Shown here in pieces: positions 1 through 8,763 of a stretch of 64,000 bases of DNA (position 1 is the stretch's first letter; each line of letters begins with the position of its first letter). The notes under the pieces were generated by a model. That model made no database searches. It was given only the letters and a program-made list of their open reading frames with translations, and was not told where the DNA came from. The DNA comes from Frateuria_A sp051900535 (GTDB lineage Bacteria > Pseudomonadota > Gammaproteobacteria > Xanthomonadales > Rhodanobacteraceae). The DNA lies in NCBI RefSeq assembly GCF_051900535.1, contig NZ_JBHZGI010000001.1, positions 310,001 to 374,000 on the forward strand, in the 5' to 3' direction. The position numbers and the translations under genes were made by a program.

Positions 1-493
1 GGCCTACAACGAAGGTGCCAATTGGGCCGGCGTCCTGTTTGCCGTCTACAACGGCGTGACCGTCCCGGCGGCCCTGCTGATCCCCTGGATGGTGCGCCGC
101 TGGGGCTTGCGCGTCAGCCATCTGGTGAACCTGTGCCTGGGCGGGGCCGGATTGCTGTCGTTCGTGCTGCTGCACGACGCACGCTGGCTCATCGGCTCCA
201 TGATCGGCGTGGGCTTCGCCTGGGCCTCGATCCTGTCGCTGCCCTACGCGCTGCTGTCGGACAACCTGCCGGCAGCGAAGATGGGCGTGTACATGGGCAT
301 CTTCAATTTCTTCATCGTCATCCCGCAGCTGCTGGCGGCCAGCGTGCTCGGGCTGCTGCTGAAGACCTTCTTCCACGGCCAACCGATCTGGGCGCTGGCA
401 CTCGGCGGCGCCAGCCTGATCGTCGCCGGCCTTTGCACGCTGCGCGTGCGCGAGCCCGAAGCGACAGCCCAACCGGTCGCCTCGCCCCTGTAG
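1..493 (+). CDS. MFS sugar transporter, SLC45/maltose-type (5'-truncated by window edge)
   Basis: This is the C-terminal ~163 residues of an inner-membrane major facilitator transporter; the frame is open from base 2, so the start lies outside the window. At least four hydrophobic segments are visible. The stretch around LPYALLSDNLP, followed by KMGVYMGIFNFF, is characteristic of the SLC45-like (GPH-related) sucrose/maltose carriers found beside alpha-amylases in Xanthomonadales. The next gene on the same strand is a secreted GH13 alpha-amylase, so import of maltose or maltodextrins is the likely role. The substrate is inferred from family and context only. The gene ends in TAG and is followed at once by a GTAG-type palindrome. 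Confidence 0.85.
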   Translation, partial: AYNEGANWAGVLFAVYNGVTVPAALLIPWMVRRWGLRVSHLVNLCLGGAGLLSFVLLHDARWLIGSMIGVGFAWASILSLPYALLSDNLPAAKMGVYMGIFNFFIVIPQLLAASVLGLLLKTFFHGQPIWALALGGASLIVAGLCTLRVREPEATAQPVASPL

Positions 494-511
494 GAGCCCG
501 CTTGCGGGCGA
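490..511. repeat. GTAG-type REP palindrome (single unit)
   Basis: The sequence TGTAGGAGCCCGCTTGCGGGCGA has a GTAGGAG head followed by a short GC stem (CCCGC-TT-GCGGG). It resembles the GTAG-headed REP elements of Stenotrophomonas and Pseudomonas. A near copy lies at 26849-26871, and longer relatives lie at 8922 and 36067. Confidence 0.6.
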
Positions 512-578
512 TGTCCTTCAAGTGCGACGCCCGCCAGAGGCACCTGCGGAAATGCATCCCCTGCACAAGGCTTCACAG

Positions 579-2261
579 ATGAAAGTCATGCACGCATCCA
601 TCGGTCTGGCCCTCACGCTGGCCGTCGGCCTGGCCCAGGCGGCCACGCCGCAGCCGGAGTTCTACGGCACGGCCGCGCCCTTCGCCTCCGACGCCATCTA
701 CTTCGTGATGACCGACCGCTTCGTCAATGGCGATCCGGCCAACGACCATCGAGACCAGGGCGGCGCGCATCCCACGTTCGACATTCCGGTGCCGGGCGCG
801 CCCGGGGGACAGAGCGCCAACATCGGCTACCTCGGCGGCGACTTCCAGGGCGTGCTGCACAACGCCGGCTACGTCCGTGGCATGGGTTTCGGCGCCGTGT
901 GGATCACGCCGATCGTGGACAACCCCGACCAGGCCTTCACCGGCGGCGACCCGGTCTACTGGGGCTCGAAGTTCTCCGACCGCGGCAAGACCGGCTTCCA
1001 CGGCTACTGGGGCACCAACTTCTACGAGCTCGACGAACACCTGCCGAGCAAGGATCTGGACTTCGCGCAGTTCACCGCCGGCATGCACAAGGCGGGGTTG
1101 AAGGTCGTGCAGGACATCGTGCTCAACCACGGCTCGCCCGCGTTCACCATGCCGGTGCGCCAGCCGCAGTTCGGGCAGATCTTCGACGAACGCGGCAAGC
1201 TGGTCGCCGACGAGCAGAACCTGTCGCCGTGGCAGCTCGACCCGCGCCACAACCCGCTGCACCGCTTCTACCACGCGTACGAAGACCTGGCGCAGCTGTC
1301 CAACATCGACGAGTCCGACCCGGCGGTGCTGGATTACTTCACGGGCGCGTATCTGAAGTGGATCGGCCAGGGGGCGGACGCTTTCCGCATCGACACCATC
1401 AGCCACATGTCGACCCGCTTCTGGAAGCAGTTCTCCGCGCGCATCCGCGCGAAGCATCCCGGTTTCTTCATGTACGGCGAGGCGTTCGACTACAGCCCGG
1501 ACAACATCGGCAAATACACCTGGCCCGAGAATGGCGGTATCAGCTTGCTCGACTTCCCCCAGCAAGCGGCGATCAAGGCAGTGTTCGAGCACCCTGGCAG
1601 CGATTACGCGCAGCTGCAGTCGAAGCTCTACCTGACCAGCGGGCCGTACGAAAACCCGTACGAGCTGGTGGTCTTTTATGACAACCACGACATGGCGCGC
1701 ATGGACGCCAGCGACCTTGGCTTCATCGACGCCAACAATTGGTTGTTCACCACGCGTGGCATTCCGGCCGTGTACTACGGCTCCGAAACCGGCTTCGAGC
1801 GCGGCCGCGCCGAGCACCAGGGCAACCGCAACTATTACGGCCAGGCACGCATCGATGCTGCCGGCAAGAGCCCGATCTATCGACAGCTCCAGCGCATCGC
1901 CAACCTGCGCGCACGCACGCCGGCATTGCAGCGCGGCCTGATGCTGGTCGAACACATGGGCGGCGACCAGGCGGCGTTCTATCGCGTGTACCAGAAGGCA
2001 GGCGCGCACCAGATCGCGCTGGTGCTGCTCAACAAGGGCGACAAGGCCGCGCGGTTCCATCTGACGAAACACCTGCAGCCGGGTCGCTGGCAGGCGGCGC
2101 TGGGCGGCGCGGCGATCGACGTGTCGGACGGCGGTGCGCTGGATGCGAGCGTCGGACCGCACGACGTGGCGGTGTATGTGCTCGACGCTCCGGCCACTCG
2201 GGCCGACCTTGTCGCCGAACTCACCCGCCTGATGAGCGACAAGGGCCACCCGCATGACTGA
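579..2261 (+). CDS. Secreted alpha-amylase family glycoside hydrolase (GH13)
   Basis: A 560-residue exported GH13 enzyme that should hydrolyse alpha-1,4-glucans such as starch or maltodextrin outside the cytoplasm. A signal peptide occupies residues 1-21 (cleavage after LAQA). The four GH13 motifs are present: DIVLNH near 179-184, the nucleophile Asp272 in AFRID, acid/base Glu301 in MYGEAF, and Asp371 in DNHD. I chose the ATG at 579 because AAGG lies 8 bases upstream and a signal sequence follows directly; the frame is open 57 bases further upstream. The stop overlaps the start of the following esterase gene (ATGACTGA), which suggests translational coupling. Exact specificity (amylase or cyclomaltodextrinase-like) cannot be told from sequence. 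Confidence 0.9.
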   Translation: MKVMHASIGLALTLAVGLAQAATPQPEFYGTAAPFASDAIYFVMTDRFVNGDPANDHRDQGGAHPTFDIPVPGAPGGQSANIGYLGGDFQGVLHNAGYVRGMGFGAVWITPIVDNPDQAFTGGDPVYWGSKFSDRGKTGFHGYWGTNFYELDEHLPSKDLDFAQFTAGMHKAGLKVVQDIVLNHGSPAFTMPVRQPQFGQIFDERGKLVADEQNLSPWQLDPRHNPLHRFYHAYEDLAQLSNIDESDPAVLDYFTGAYLKWIGQGADAFRIDTISHMSTRFWKQFSARIRAKHPGFFMYGEAFDYSPDNIGKYTWPENGGISLLDFPQQAAIKAVFEHPGSDYAQLQSKLYLTSGPYENPYELVVFYDNHDMARMDASDLGFIDANNWLFTTRGIPAVYYGSETGFERGRAEHQGNRNYYGQARIDAAGKSPIYRQLQRIANLRARTPALQRGLMLVEHMGGDQAAFYRVYQKAGAHQIALVLLNKGDKAARFHLTKHLQPGRWQAALGGAAIDVSDGGALDASVGPHDVAVYVLDAPATRADLVAELTRLMSDKGHPHD

Positions 2262-3483
2262 GCGTTTCGCCGGCTCGGCTTCAGCCCACAGCCCCTCGCC
2301 GCATCCACCACGGACCCGCCCTTGGCGGTTCCTCGCACGTTGTTGGCTTGCGGTGCTCCTGCTTCCCTGCGCCGTGCACGCCCAGGTGCAGAAGTTTGCG
2401 CTGGATGCGCCGGCCCTTGCGCCCGAACGCATCCACGTCACGGTGTATCTCCCGCCGGGCTATACCCATTCGACCGCGCGCTACCCGGTGCTCTACGCCA
2501 ACGACGGCCAGGACATGCAGGCGGTGGGGCTCGAGGCGACGCTGGCCTCGCTGTACCGCGAAAAGGCCATCGAACCGGTCATCGTCGTCGCCATCGACAT
2601 GCTGCACGACCGCGCCAGTGGCTACGGGCTTTCCGACCGCCCGCGCGGGCAGAGCGTGGTCGGTGGATCGCGGATCGGTCCAATCGGCCTGAGGGCCGCG
2701 GACTACTCGTCCTGGGTCGCCACCTCGCTGGTGCCGTATATCGACGCGCATTACCGCACGCGCGCCGACGTGGGGCAGCGCGCGGTGATGGGCTGGTCGC
2801 TCGGCGCGCTCAACGCGTTCAACCTGGGCTGGGAGTATCCGGAGGTGTTCGGCAAGGTGGGCGCCATGTCGCCCTCGTTCTGGCTGGCGGGCGATCGCAG
2901 CGATGGGGCGGCCGTGCAGCGCAGCCGGCTGGCGCAGGCGATGGTGGATCGCGGACCCAGGCGCGAAGGGCTGAAGTTCTGGTTCGCCGCCGGGACAGCC
3001 GAGGAAACCAACGATCGTGACCATGACGGCGTGATCGACGTGATCGACGACCTGAACGACATGGTGAATGGCTACCGCGGCGACGGCGTGCAGAAGGGTG
3101 GCTTGCGCCAGCTCGGCTATTCGACGGTAGGTGCCGATGCCGACGTGACCGTCTTCCTGCTGACGGGCGGGCACCACCAGCAAGCCTCGTGGGCGAAGAT
3201 GCTGCCGGTGTTCCTGCACTGGGCCTTTCCGGTTTCGGTGCGGCCCTGGTTTTCCGCGAGCCCCTGCCCCTCGCCCCTCGCCCCTCGCCCCTCGCCCCTC
3301 GCCCCTCGCTCGCCGCGGCGGGGACAGAGTGCAGGAACCGTGCTTACGGACGCAGGCTCGACTGCCGCACCATCAGCTTCACCGGCAGCATCACGCTTTC
3401 GGTCGGCTCCCCGCGGATCATCTTCAGCAGATTCTCCACCAGCACTTCGCCTGCACTGCGCGTGTCCTGGAGCACGGTGGTGA
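2254..3483 (+). CDS. Secreted esterase, PF00756 (esterase D/Fes-like) fold, with run-on C-terminus
   Basis: An alpha/beta hydrolase of the putative-esterase family, 409 codons as read, starting inside the amylase stop. Residues 1-43 form a signal peptide ending in AVHA. The nucleophile elbow GWSLG puts the catalytic serine at about 182, and the likely histidine is in GGHHQQ near 307. Residues 254-264 (DRDHDGVID) look like a calcium-binding loop inserted in the catalytic domain. The family fold appears to end near residue 332. After that the frame runs through the CCCTCGC heptamer array as Ser/Pro/Leu-rich sequence and then 140 bp antisense to the lacI-type gene, so the last ~75 residues are probably not an ancestral part. 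Role: an exported ester or glycan-ester hydrolase linked to the amylase. Confidence 0.8.
   Translation: MTERFAGSASAHSPSPHPPRTRPWRFLARCWLAVLLLPCAVHAQVQKFALDAPALAPERIHVTVYLPPGYTHSTARYPVLYANDGQDMQAVGLEATLASLYREKAIEPVIVVAIDMLHDRASGYGLSDRPRGQSVVGGSRIGPIGLRAADYSSWVATSLVPYIDAHYRTRADVGQRAVMGWSLGALNAFNLGWEYPEVFGKVGAMSPSFWLAGDRSDGAAVQRSRLAQAMVDRGPRREGLKFWFAAGTAEETNDRDHDGVIDVIDDLNDMVNGYRGDGVQKGGLRQLGYSTVGADADVTVFLLTGGHHQQASWAKMLPVFLHWAFPVSVRPWFSASPCPSPLAPRPSPLAPRSPRRGQSAGTVLTDAGSTAAPSASPAASRFRSAPRGSSSADSPPALRLHCACPGARW
3259..3310. repeat. Tandem heptanucleotide array (CCCTCGC)n
   Basis: About six to seven tandem copies of a 7-bp unit (CCCTCGC), beginning with a degenerate CCCCTGC copy. It lies where the upstream esterase domain ends and just before the convergent LacI-family gene. 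Because the unit is not a multiple of three, a change in copy number would shift the esterase reading frame. Confidence 0.85.
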
Positions 3484-4372
3484 GCGGCGGGCTGGCGAAG
3501 CGGGCCATGGGAATGTCGTCGAAGCCGGCCACCGGCACGTCCGCCGGCACCTTGTAGCCGTGTTCGACCAGGGCGCTCATGGCGCCGATGGCGATCAGGT
3601 CGCTGGCGGCGAACACCGCGTCGAACGCCACGCCGCGGGCGATGAGCGCGGACATGGCCGTGTGCCCGCACAGCTGCGTGCTTTCGGCGTCCACCTGCAA
3701 CGTCTCGTCGACGTCCAGCCCGGCCTGCTGCAGGGCCTGGGCATAGCCGCGATAGCGCTCGAAAAATTCGGGATAGTGGGTGGAAGCGTCACCTAGGAAG
3801 GCGATCCGGCGGCATCCCTGCTCGATGAAATGCCGCGCCACCGCCTGGCCGCCGCTGAAGTTGTCGCAGCCGACCGAAACGCCCGGCTGGTCCGACTGCA
3901 CCGCGCCCCAGCGCACGAAGCGGGTACCGATCGCCACCAGCTTTTCCAGCCGCGCGCGGTAGGCGAGGTAGTCGCCGTAGCCGAGCAGGATGATGCCGTC
4001 GGCCTTCTTGCTGTCGGCGTAGTCGGCATGCCAGTCGGTGGAAAACTGCTGGAACGAGACCAGCAGGTCGTAGCCCTGCTGGGCGCAGGCGCGGGTGATC
4101 GACCCCAGCATCGAGAGGAAGAATGGGTTGATGTTCGAGCCGTCGGTGGTCGGGTCCTCGAAGAGCAGCAGCGCCAGCGTGCCCGAGTGCTGCAGGCGCA
4201 GGTTCGAGGCGTTCTTGTCGACCTTGTAGCGCAGTTGTTCGGCGGCGGCGCGGATGCGCTCGCGGGTTTCCTCGCTGACCAGCGGGCTGCCGCGCAGGGC
4301 GCGCGAAACCGTCGCCTGCGAAACCCCCGCCAGGTGGGCGATGTCGATCGACGTCGCTTTGGCCTTGCTCAC
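3344..4372 (-). CDS. LacI/GalR-family transcriptional regulator
   Basis: A sugar-responsive DNA-binding repressor. The HTH at the start reads DIAHLAGVSQATVSRAL, followed by the hinge and a periplasmic-binding-protein-like effector domain (VRWGAVQSDQPGVSVGCDN near the middle, AGFDDIPMARF towards the end). I place the start at the GTG at 4372 (342 aa, beginning VSKAKATSIDIAHLAG). Family members start only a few residues before the HTH, AGAGG lies upstream, and the longer frame to 4450 would run through the palindromic operator at 4446-4459. It is divergent from the sugar porter gene and convergent with the esterase. It probably represses the surrounding maltodextrin genes; the effector is unknown. 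Confidence 0.9.
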   Translation of the reverse strand: MSKAKATSIDIAHLAGVSQATVSRALRGSPLVSEETRERIRAAAEQLRYKVDKNASNLRLQHSGTLALLLFEDPTTDGSNINPFFLSMLGSITRACAQQGYDLLVSFQQFSTDWHADYADSKKADGIILLGYGDYLAYRARLEKLVAIGTRFVRWGAVQSDQPGVSVGCDNFSGGQAVARHFIEQGCRRIAFLGDASTHYPEFFERYRGYAQALQQAGLDVDETLQVDAESTQLCGHTAMSALIARGVAFDAVFAASDLIAIGAMSALVEHGYKVPADVPVAGFDDIPMARFASPPLTTVLQDTRSAGEVLVENLLKMIRGEPTESVMLPVKLMVRQSSLRP

Positions 4373-4445
4373 TGCTTCGAAAACCTCTGGAACGGCCGAC
4401 TCGGACAACATTACCATCGGGCGGTCGCGGCGTGCCGGTGCGCCA

Positions 4446-4459
4446 TGCATACGTATTCA
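4446..4459. promoter_or_regulatory. Candidate LacI-family operator
   Basis: TGCATACGTATTCA is a 14-bp palindrome with a perfect ATACGTAT core and one mismatched pair, with the central CG typical of LacI-family operators. It lies 72 bp before the sugar porter start and 74 bp before the proposed lacI-type start, in the divergent intergenic region. It could therefore control both genes. Confidence 0.6.
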
Positions 4460-4530
4460 GCCGGACGGCGACCGCGACAGCAGCCAGACTCGCTCCATCG
4501 TCGTCCTGGGGACCTTCGGGGGAAGAACGG

Positions 4531-5958
4531 ATGAGTACGCAGCAGACGCCAGTCGACCTGGCACTGGAACAACGTGCGACGGCACGCATCGTCCTGATCG
4601 CCGCCGCAGCGGCCCTCGGTGGCTTTCTCTTCGGTTTCGACACGGCCGTCATCAACGGTGCGGTGGAAGCGATCCGCGGCGGCTTCCAGCTGGACGCGGG
4701 ACGCATCGGCCTGGCCGTCTCCTGTGCGCTGCTCGGATCGGCGGCGGGCGCGTGGTACGCCGGCACCCTGGCCGACCGGCTGGGTCGCGTACGCGCCATG
4801 CAGGTGGCCGCGCTGCTGCTGGCGATCAGCGCGGTGGGCTCGGGGCTGGTCACCGGCATGTGGGACCTGATCCTGTGGCGCGTGATCGGCGGCATCGGCG
4901 TGGGCATGGCTTCGGTGATTGCGCCCACGTACATCGCCGAGGTGTCGCCGGCGCATGTGCGCGGACGACTCGGTTCGCTGCAGCAGCTGGCGATCGTGCT
5001 GGGCATCTTCGCCGCGTTGCTGAGCGATGCATGGCTTGCCGCCACCGCCGGTGGCGCCTCGGCGAAACTCTGGTTCGGGCTGGAGGCCTGGCGCTGGATG
5101 TTCCTGGTGGCGGTCGTGCCGGCGCTGGTCTACGGCGCGCTGGTGCTGGGCGTACCCGAGTCGCCGCGCCACCTGGTCGCCCGCGGACGCATCGCCGAAG
5201 CGCGCGAGGTATTGCGCCAGGTGCTGGCGATGCGCAGCGATACCGCGCTGGATTACAAGCTGGGCGAAATCGAGCGCAGCCTGAAAATGGAATACCGCCC
5301 GCGACTGCGCGACCTGCGCGGGGCGAGCTTCGGTCTGCTGCCGGTGGTGTGGGTCGGCATCCTGCTCTCGGTCTTCCAGCAGTTCGTCGGCATCAACGTG
5401 ATCTTCTATTACTCCTCGGCGCTGTGGCACTCGGTCGGCTTCAGCGAGGCCGATTCGTTCTCGATCACGGTGATCACCTCGATCGTCAACGTCCTGGTGA
5501 CGCTGGTCGCCATCGCGCTGGTCGACAAGGTTGGCCGCAAGCCGCTGCTGGCGATCGGCTCGGCAGGCATGACCGTGACCCTGGGACTGATGGCTTGGTG
5601 CTTCTCGCAGTCGATCGGCGCCGGTGCGAGCCTCAGCCTGCCGGCGCCATGGAACATGGTCGCGCTGGTCGCGGCCAACGCCTACGTGGTGTTCTTCGGC
5701 CTGAGCTGGGGCCCGATGGTGTGGGTGCTGCTGGGCGAGATGTTCCCCAACCGCATCCGCGCGGTCGCGCTGGCGGTGGCGGCCGCGGCGCAGTGGCTGG
5801 CGAACTTCCTGATCACGTCCACCTTCCCGGCCCTGGCCGAGATCGGACTGAGCTTCGCCTACGGCCTGTATGCCGCGTTCGCGCTGATCTCCCTGCTGTT
5901 CGTGGTGTTCGCGGTACGCGAGACCAAGGGCATGGAGCTGGAGGACATGCCGGGCTGA
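4531..5958 (+). CDS. MFS sugar porter (GLUT/XylE-type)
   Basis: A 475-residue inner-membrane sugar:proton symporter with 12 predicted helices. Sugar porter signatures are clear: GGFLFGFDTAVINGA in helix 1, PESPRHLVARGR in the central loop, QQFVGINVIFYYSS in helix 7, and a C-terminal ETKGMELEDM. The start at 4531 follows a strong GGGGGAAG ribosome site; the frame is open back to 4432 but that part overlaps the operator. It is divergent from the LacI-family gene and carries the palindrome at 4446-4459 in its leader, so sugar induction is likely. With the SLC45-like carrier at the window start it gives the locus two different uptake routes, presumably oligosaccharide and monosaccharide. Confidence 0.9.
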   Translation: MSTQQTPVDLALEQRATARIVLIAAAAALGGFLFGFDTAVINGAVEAIRGGFQLDAGRIGLAVSCALLGSAAGAWYAGTLADRLGRVRAMQVAALLLAISAVGSGLVTGMWDLILWRVIGGIGVGMASVIAPTYIAEVSPAHVRGRLGSLQQLAIVLGIFAALLSDAWLAATAGGASAKLWFGLEAWRWMFLVAVVPALVYGALVLGVPESPRHLVARGRIAEAREVLRQVLAMRSDTALDYKLGEIERSLKMEYRPRLRDLRGASFGLLPVVWVGILLSVFQQFVGINVIFYYSSALWHSVGFSEADSFSITVITSIVNVLVTLVAIALVDKVGRKPLLAIGSAGMTVTLGLMAWCFSQSIGAGASLSLPAPWNMVALVAANAYVVFFGLSWGPMVWVLLGEMFPNRIRAVALAVAAAAQWLANFLITSTFPALAEIGLSFAYGLYAAFALISLLFVVFAVRETKGMELEDMPG

Positions 5959-5964
5959 CGAAAA

Positions 5965-6004
5965 CCCTGTGCGCGACCGCCCATGCGGGGGTCGCGCACA
6001 AGGT
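5965..6004. repeat. REP-like inverted repeat, GTGCGCGACC type
   Basis: CCCTGTGCGCGACC is followed after a 10-base loop by GGTCGCGCACAAGG, an almost perfect 14-bp inverted repeat. The same arms recur at 8922-8986 and 36067-36142. It lies between two convergent genes and could also act as a transcription barrier. Confidence 0.7.
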
Positions 6005-6022
6005 GCGCATGGGCGGGAAATC

Positions 6023-8503
6023 TCACTTCGGCAGTGCGTAGGCGATCAGCGAGTCACCGATCTTCGTCCCTAGTGACCGGTGTCCGCCGGCCATCACCAC
6101 CACGTACTGGCGGCCGGTTCGCTCGGACACGTACGTCATCGGCGTCGCCTGCCCACCGGCCGGCAAACGCGCCTGCCACAGTTTCTTCCCGGTGCGCACG
6201 TCGTAGGCGCGCAGGTAGGAGTCCAGCGTGCCGCTGAGGAACGCCACGCCACCCGCCGTCACCATCGGCCCGCCAAGGCTGGGCACACCCAACGGCAGCG
6301 GGATGCCGAACGGCGCCTGGTCTTCGATGGTGCCGTTCCTGTGCATCCAGACCCTCTTCATGGTGGTGAGGTCCACCGCGGCCAGGTAACCCCACGGCGG
6401 CGCCTGGCATGGCACGCCGACGGGCGACAGCAAGGGATGCAGGTCGACCGCGAAGGGCGTGCCTTTCATCGGCTGCAGGCCCTGTTCGCTTCCCCCGCCC
6501 TGCGCTGCCCGCGCCTTCTCGCGTGGGACCAGCCTGGACACGAACGCCATGTAGCTCGGATTGAGGATCGCCACCTGCCGCACCGGGTCGACCGCGATGC
6601 CACCCCAATCGAAGATGCCGTAGTTGCCGGGATAGATCAGCGACCCCTGCACCGACGGTGGCGTGAAGATGCCCTCGTAGCGGTATTTGCGGAAGGTGAT
6701 GCGGCAGACCAGCTGGTCGAATGGCGTGGTGCCCCACATGTCCGCTTCGCGCAGCTTGCGCTCGGGCATGAAGGTGAGCGCCGAGAACGGCTGGGTCGAC
6801 GAGACATGGTCGCCACGGGCCGCCCCCTGCGGCACCGGGCGCTCGGGCGCGGGCACCAGCAGGCGCCCGTCGCGCCGGTCCAGCACGTAGATGTCGCCGC
6901 GCTTGGTCGAGGCAACCAGCGCCGGCACCTTGCCTTGCCGCATGTCCAGGTCGACCAGCGTCGGCTGGCCGCCAACGTCCATGTCCCACAGGTCGTGGTG
7001 CACCGTCTGGTAGACCCAGCGCGCCTGCCCGGTCGCGATATCCAGCGCCACGATCGCGCTGCTGTATTTCTCGGCATTGGGGTCGCGGCGGCCGCCCCAG
7101 ATGTCGGGCGTCTGGTTGCCCGTCGGCAGGTATACCAGCCCCAGCTTCTCGTCGACGCTGAACACGCTCCACGCATTGGGCGAATTGCGGATGTAGGTCT
7201 GGCCTGGCGGCAGCGGGTTGGTCTGACTTGGCTCCGACGGATCGAAATTCCACAACAAGCGGCCGGTGTCGATGTCGTAGCCGCGGATCACGCCGGAAGG
7301 TTCGTTGGTCGATGCGTTGTCGGTGACGCTGGCGCTGGCGATGAGCACGTGCCGCGTCACCGTCGGCGGCGAGGTCGGATTGAGGAAGCCCGGCTTCTTG
7401 ACGGGCTGGTCGTTGTACAGGTGGATGACGCCGTCGACGCCGAAATCACGGCATGGCTGGCCGTTGTCGGCATTGACCGCCACGATGGTCGCGTCCGCGG
7501 TGGGGACGAAGATGCGCCGCGGGCAGGTATCGACCTTGATCGCGGTGGGTGCGACCGCGCCCGGCGGCGTGGGAGCCGAGGCCGCGGCCGCCACGTTCGG
7601 GTCGGCGGCCAGCCCCATCGCCGCGGCCTGCGCGGCATAGGCGCCGGAGTCGTAGTAGGCCACGCCCCGGCAGATCATGTGCTGGTAACCCTTCGCGTGG
7701 CGATCGATCTTCGGATCGAAGCGCCAGATCTGGCGGCCGGTGTCGGGGTCCAGCGCGATCACGATGTCGTGCGGCGTGCACAGGTACAGCATGCCGTTGG
7801 CTTTCAGCGGCGTGACCTCATTGGCGATCTCCTGCGGATCGCCGGGGCCGGGAAAATCGCCGGTGTGGAACGTCCAGGCCACCTGCAGCTTGCCGACGTT
7901 CTGCGGCGTGACCTGCGACGCAGGCGAGTAGCGGTCGCCGTAGCCGGAGTGGCCATAGGCCGTCCAGTCGCCCGGTTTGGCGAGCGGCGCCGGCGCGGTG
8001 CCGGTGGCGTTCATGCGGGCGGCGGCGATCGTGCCCGGGTGGTCATGCGGGGAACGGAACAGCGAGATTCCCCCGACGGCCAGCGCGAGCGCCACGGTGA
8101 TGCCGATCGCCCAGCGCCCGCCGCGCAGTGACCCGTCCGCCACCGCGCGGTTTGCCGCGTCGACGGAACCCAATCGACGGTTGACGAACGGCAACCACAA
8201 CCACAACGCCAGGGCGAACCACACGTCCAGCCTGGGCAGCAGTTGCCACCAGTCCAGCCTCACTTCGACCAGGGCCCATACCGTGCTTGCCAGCAGCACC
8301 AGGGCGTACAGCCACAACGCCAGCGTGCGCCCCAGCGCCAACAGCACACCGGTCGCCACCAGGGCCGATCCGGCGAACAGGTAATACCAGGAGCCGCCGA
8401 GCGCGATCAGCCAGATGCCACCGATGGCGAGCGCCAGGCCCAGGAGCATGAAGACGACGCCAGTGACGAACAGCAGCGGGCCGGAACGCGACAGGCGAGC
8501 CAA
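6023..8503 (-). CDS. Membrane-bound PQQ-dependent dehydrogenase, glucose/quinate family
   Basis: An inner-membrane quinoprotein that oxidises a sugar or cyclic polyol in the periplasm and passes electrons to ubiquinone. Four to five hydrophobic helices occupy about residues 10-140, followed by a large eight-bladed propeller (for example WTAYGHSGYGDRYSP, VAWTFHTGDFPG, and SLGGPMVTAGGVAFLSGT near the end). Length (~826 aa) fits gcd/quinate dehydrogenase. The only ATG upstream (8557) gives an unusual Cys-rich N-terminus; a TTG at 8503 has GGGAG seven bases upstream and begins LARLSRSG directly before helix 1, so I prefer it. No PQQ biosynthesis genes are in this window. Whether the substrate is glucose or quinate is not decided by what I can see. 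Confidence 0.88.
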   Translation of the reverse strand: MARLSRSGPLLFVTGVVFMLLGLALAIGGIWLIALGGSWYYLFAGSALVATGVLLALGRTLALWLYALVLLASTVWALVEVRLDWWQLLPRLDVWFALALWLWLPFVNRRLGSVDAANRAVADGSLRGGRWAIGITVALALAVGGISLFRSPHDHPGTIAAARMNATGTAPAPLAKPGDWTAYGHSGYGDRYSPASQVTPQNVGKLQVAWTFHTGDFPGPGDPQEIANEVTPLKANGMLYLCTPHDIVIALDPDTGRQIWRFDPKIDRHAKGYQHMICRGVAYYDSGAYAAQAAAMGLAADPNVAAAASAPTPPGAVAPTAIKVDTCPRRIFVPTADATIVAVNADNGQPCRDFGVDGVIHLYNDQPVKKPGFLNPTSPPTVTRHVLIASASVTDNASTNEPSGVIRGYDIDTGRLLWNFDPSEPSQTNPLPPGQTYIRNSPNAWSVFSVDEKLGLVYLPTGNQTPDIWGGRRDPNAEKYSSAIVALDIATGQARWVYQTVHHDLWDMDVGGQPTLVDLDMRQGKVPALVASTKRGDIYVLDRRDGRLLVPAPERPVPQGAARGDHVSSTQPFSALTFMPERKLREADMWGTTPFDQLVCRITFRKYRYEGIFTPPSVQGSLIYPGNYGIFDWGGIAVDPVRQVAILNPSYMAFVSRLVPREKARAAQGGGSEQGLQPMKGTPFAVDLHPLLSPVGVPCQAPPWGYLAAVDLTTMKRVWMHRNGTIEDQAPFGIPLPLGVPSLGGPMVTAGGVAFLSGTLDSYLRAYDVRTGKKLWQARLPAGGQATPMTYVSERTGRQYVVVMAGGHRSLGTKIGDSLIAYALPK

Positions 8504-8733
8504 GGGCTTTCTCCCGGAAGCGCGGCAAGCGCCGCAATGGAGATCCCGATATAGCACCGGCTCCGCCTAGGCTTTGTTGATTGCGGTCGGCCGTGCGGGG
8601 GAAAACCGCGGTTCGTCAGACTACGGTGTGCGAAAGCCCACTTGCGGACGCCGCTCGTTCAGTGGGTCCGAAACCAGGTCATCACTCATCCCCAGGGCCT
8701 CGACGCGGCCGCCATGGCCGTTTCGAACCCCAT

Positions 8734-8757
8734 AAAAAAAGGCCGGCGATGCCGGCC
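8734..8757 (-). terminator. Rho-independent terminator of tRNA-Arg(CCT)
   Basis: Read on the minus strand: GGCCGGC-ATC-GCCGGCC followed by seven T residues, seven bases after the tRNA 3' end. Confidence 0.85.
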
Positions 8758-8763
8758 CTGGAA

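Noticed and set aside
573..2441. 622-codon open frame on the minus strand across the amylase gene
   Set aside because: It is antisense to a GH13 gene with all catalytic motifs, and its product is Arg/Val/His-rich without a domain pattern. Typical high-GC shadow frame.
3259..3310. CRISPR-like array
   Set aside because: It is a simple 7-bp tandem repeat with no spacers and no cas genes nearby.
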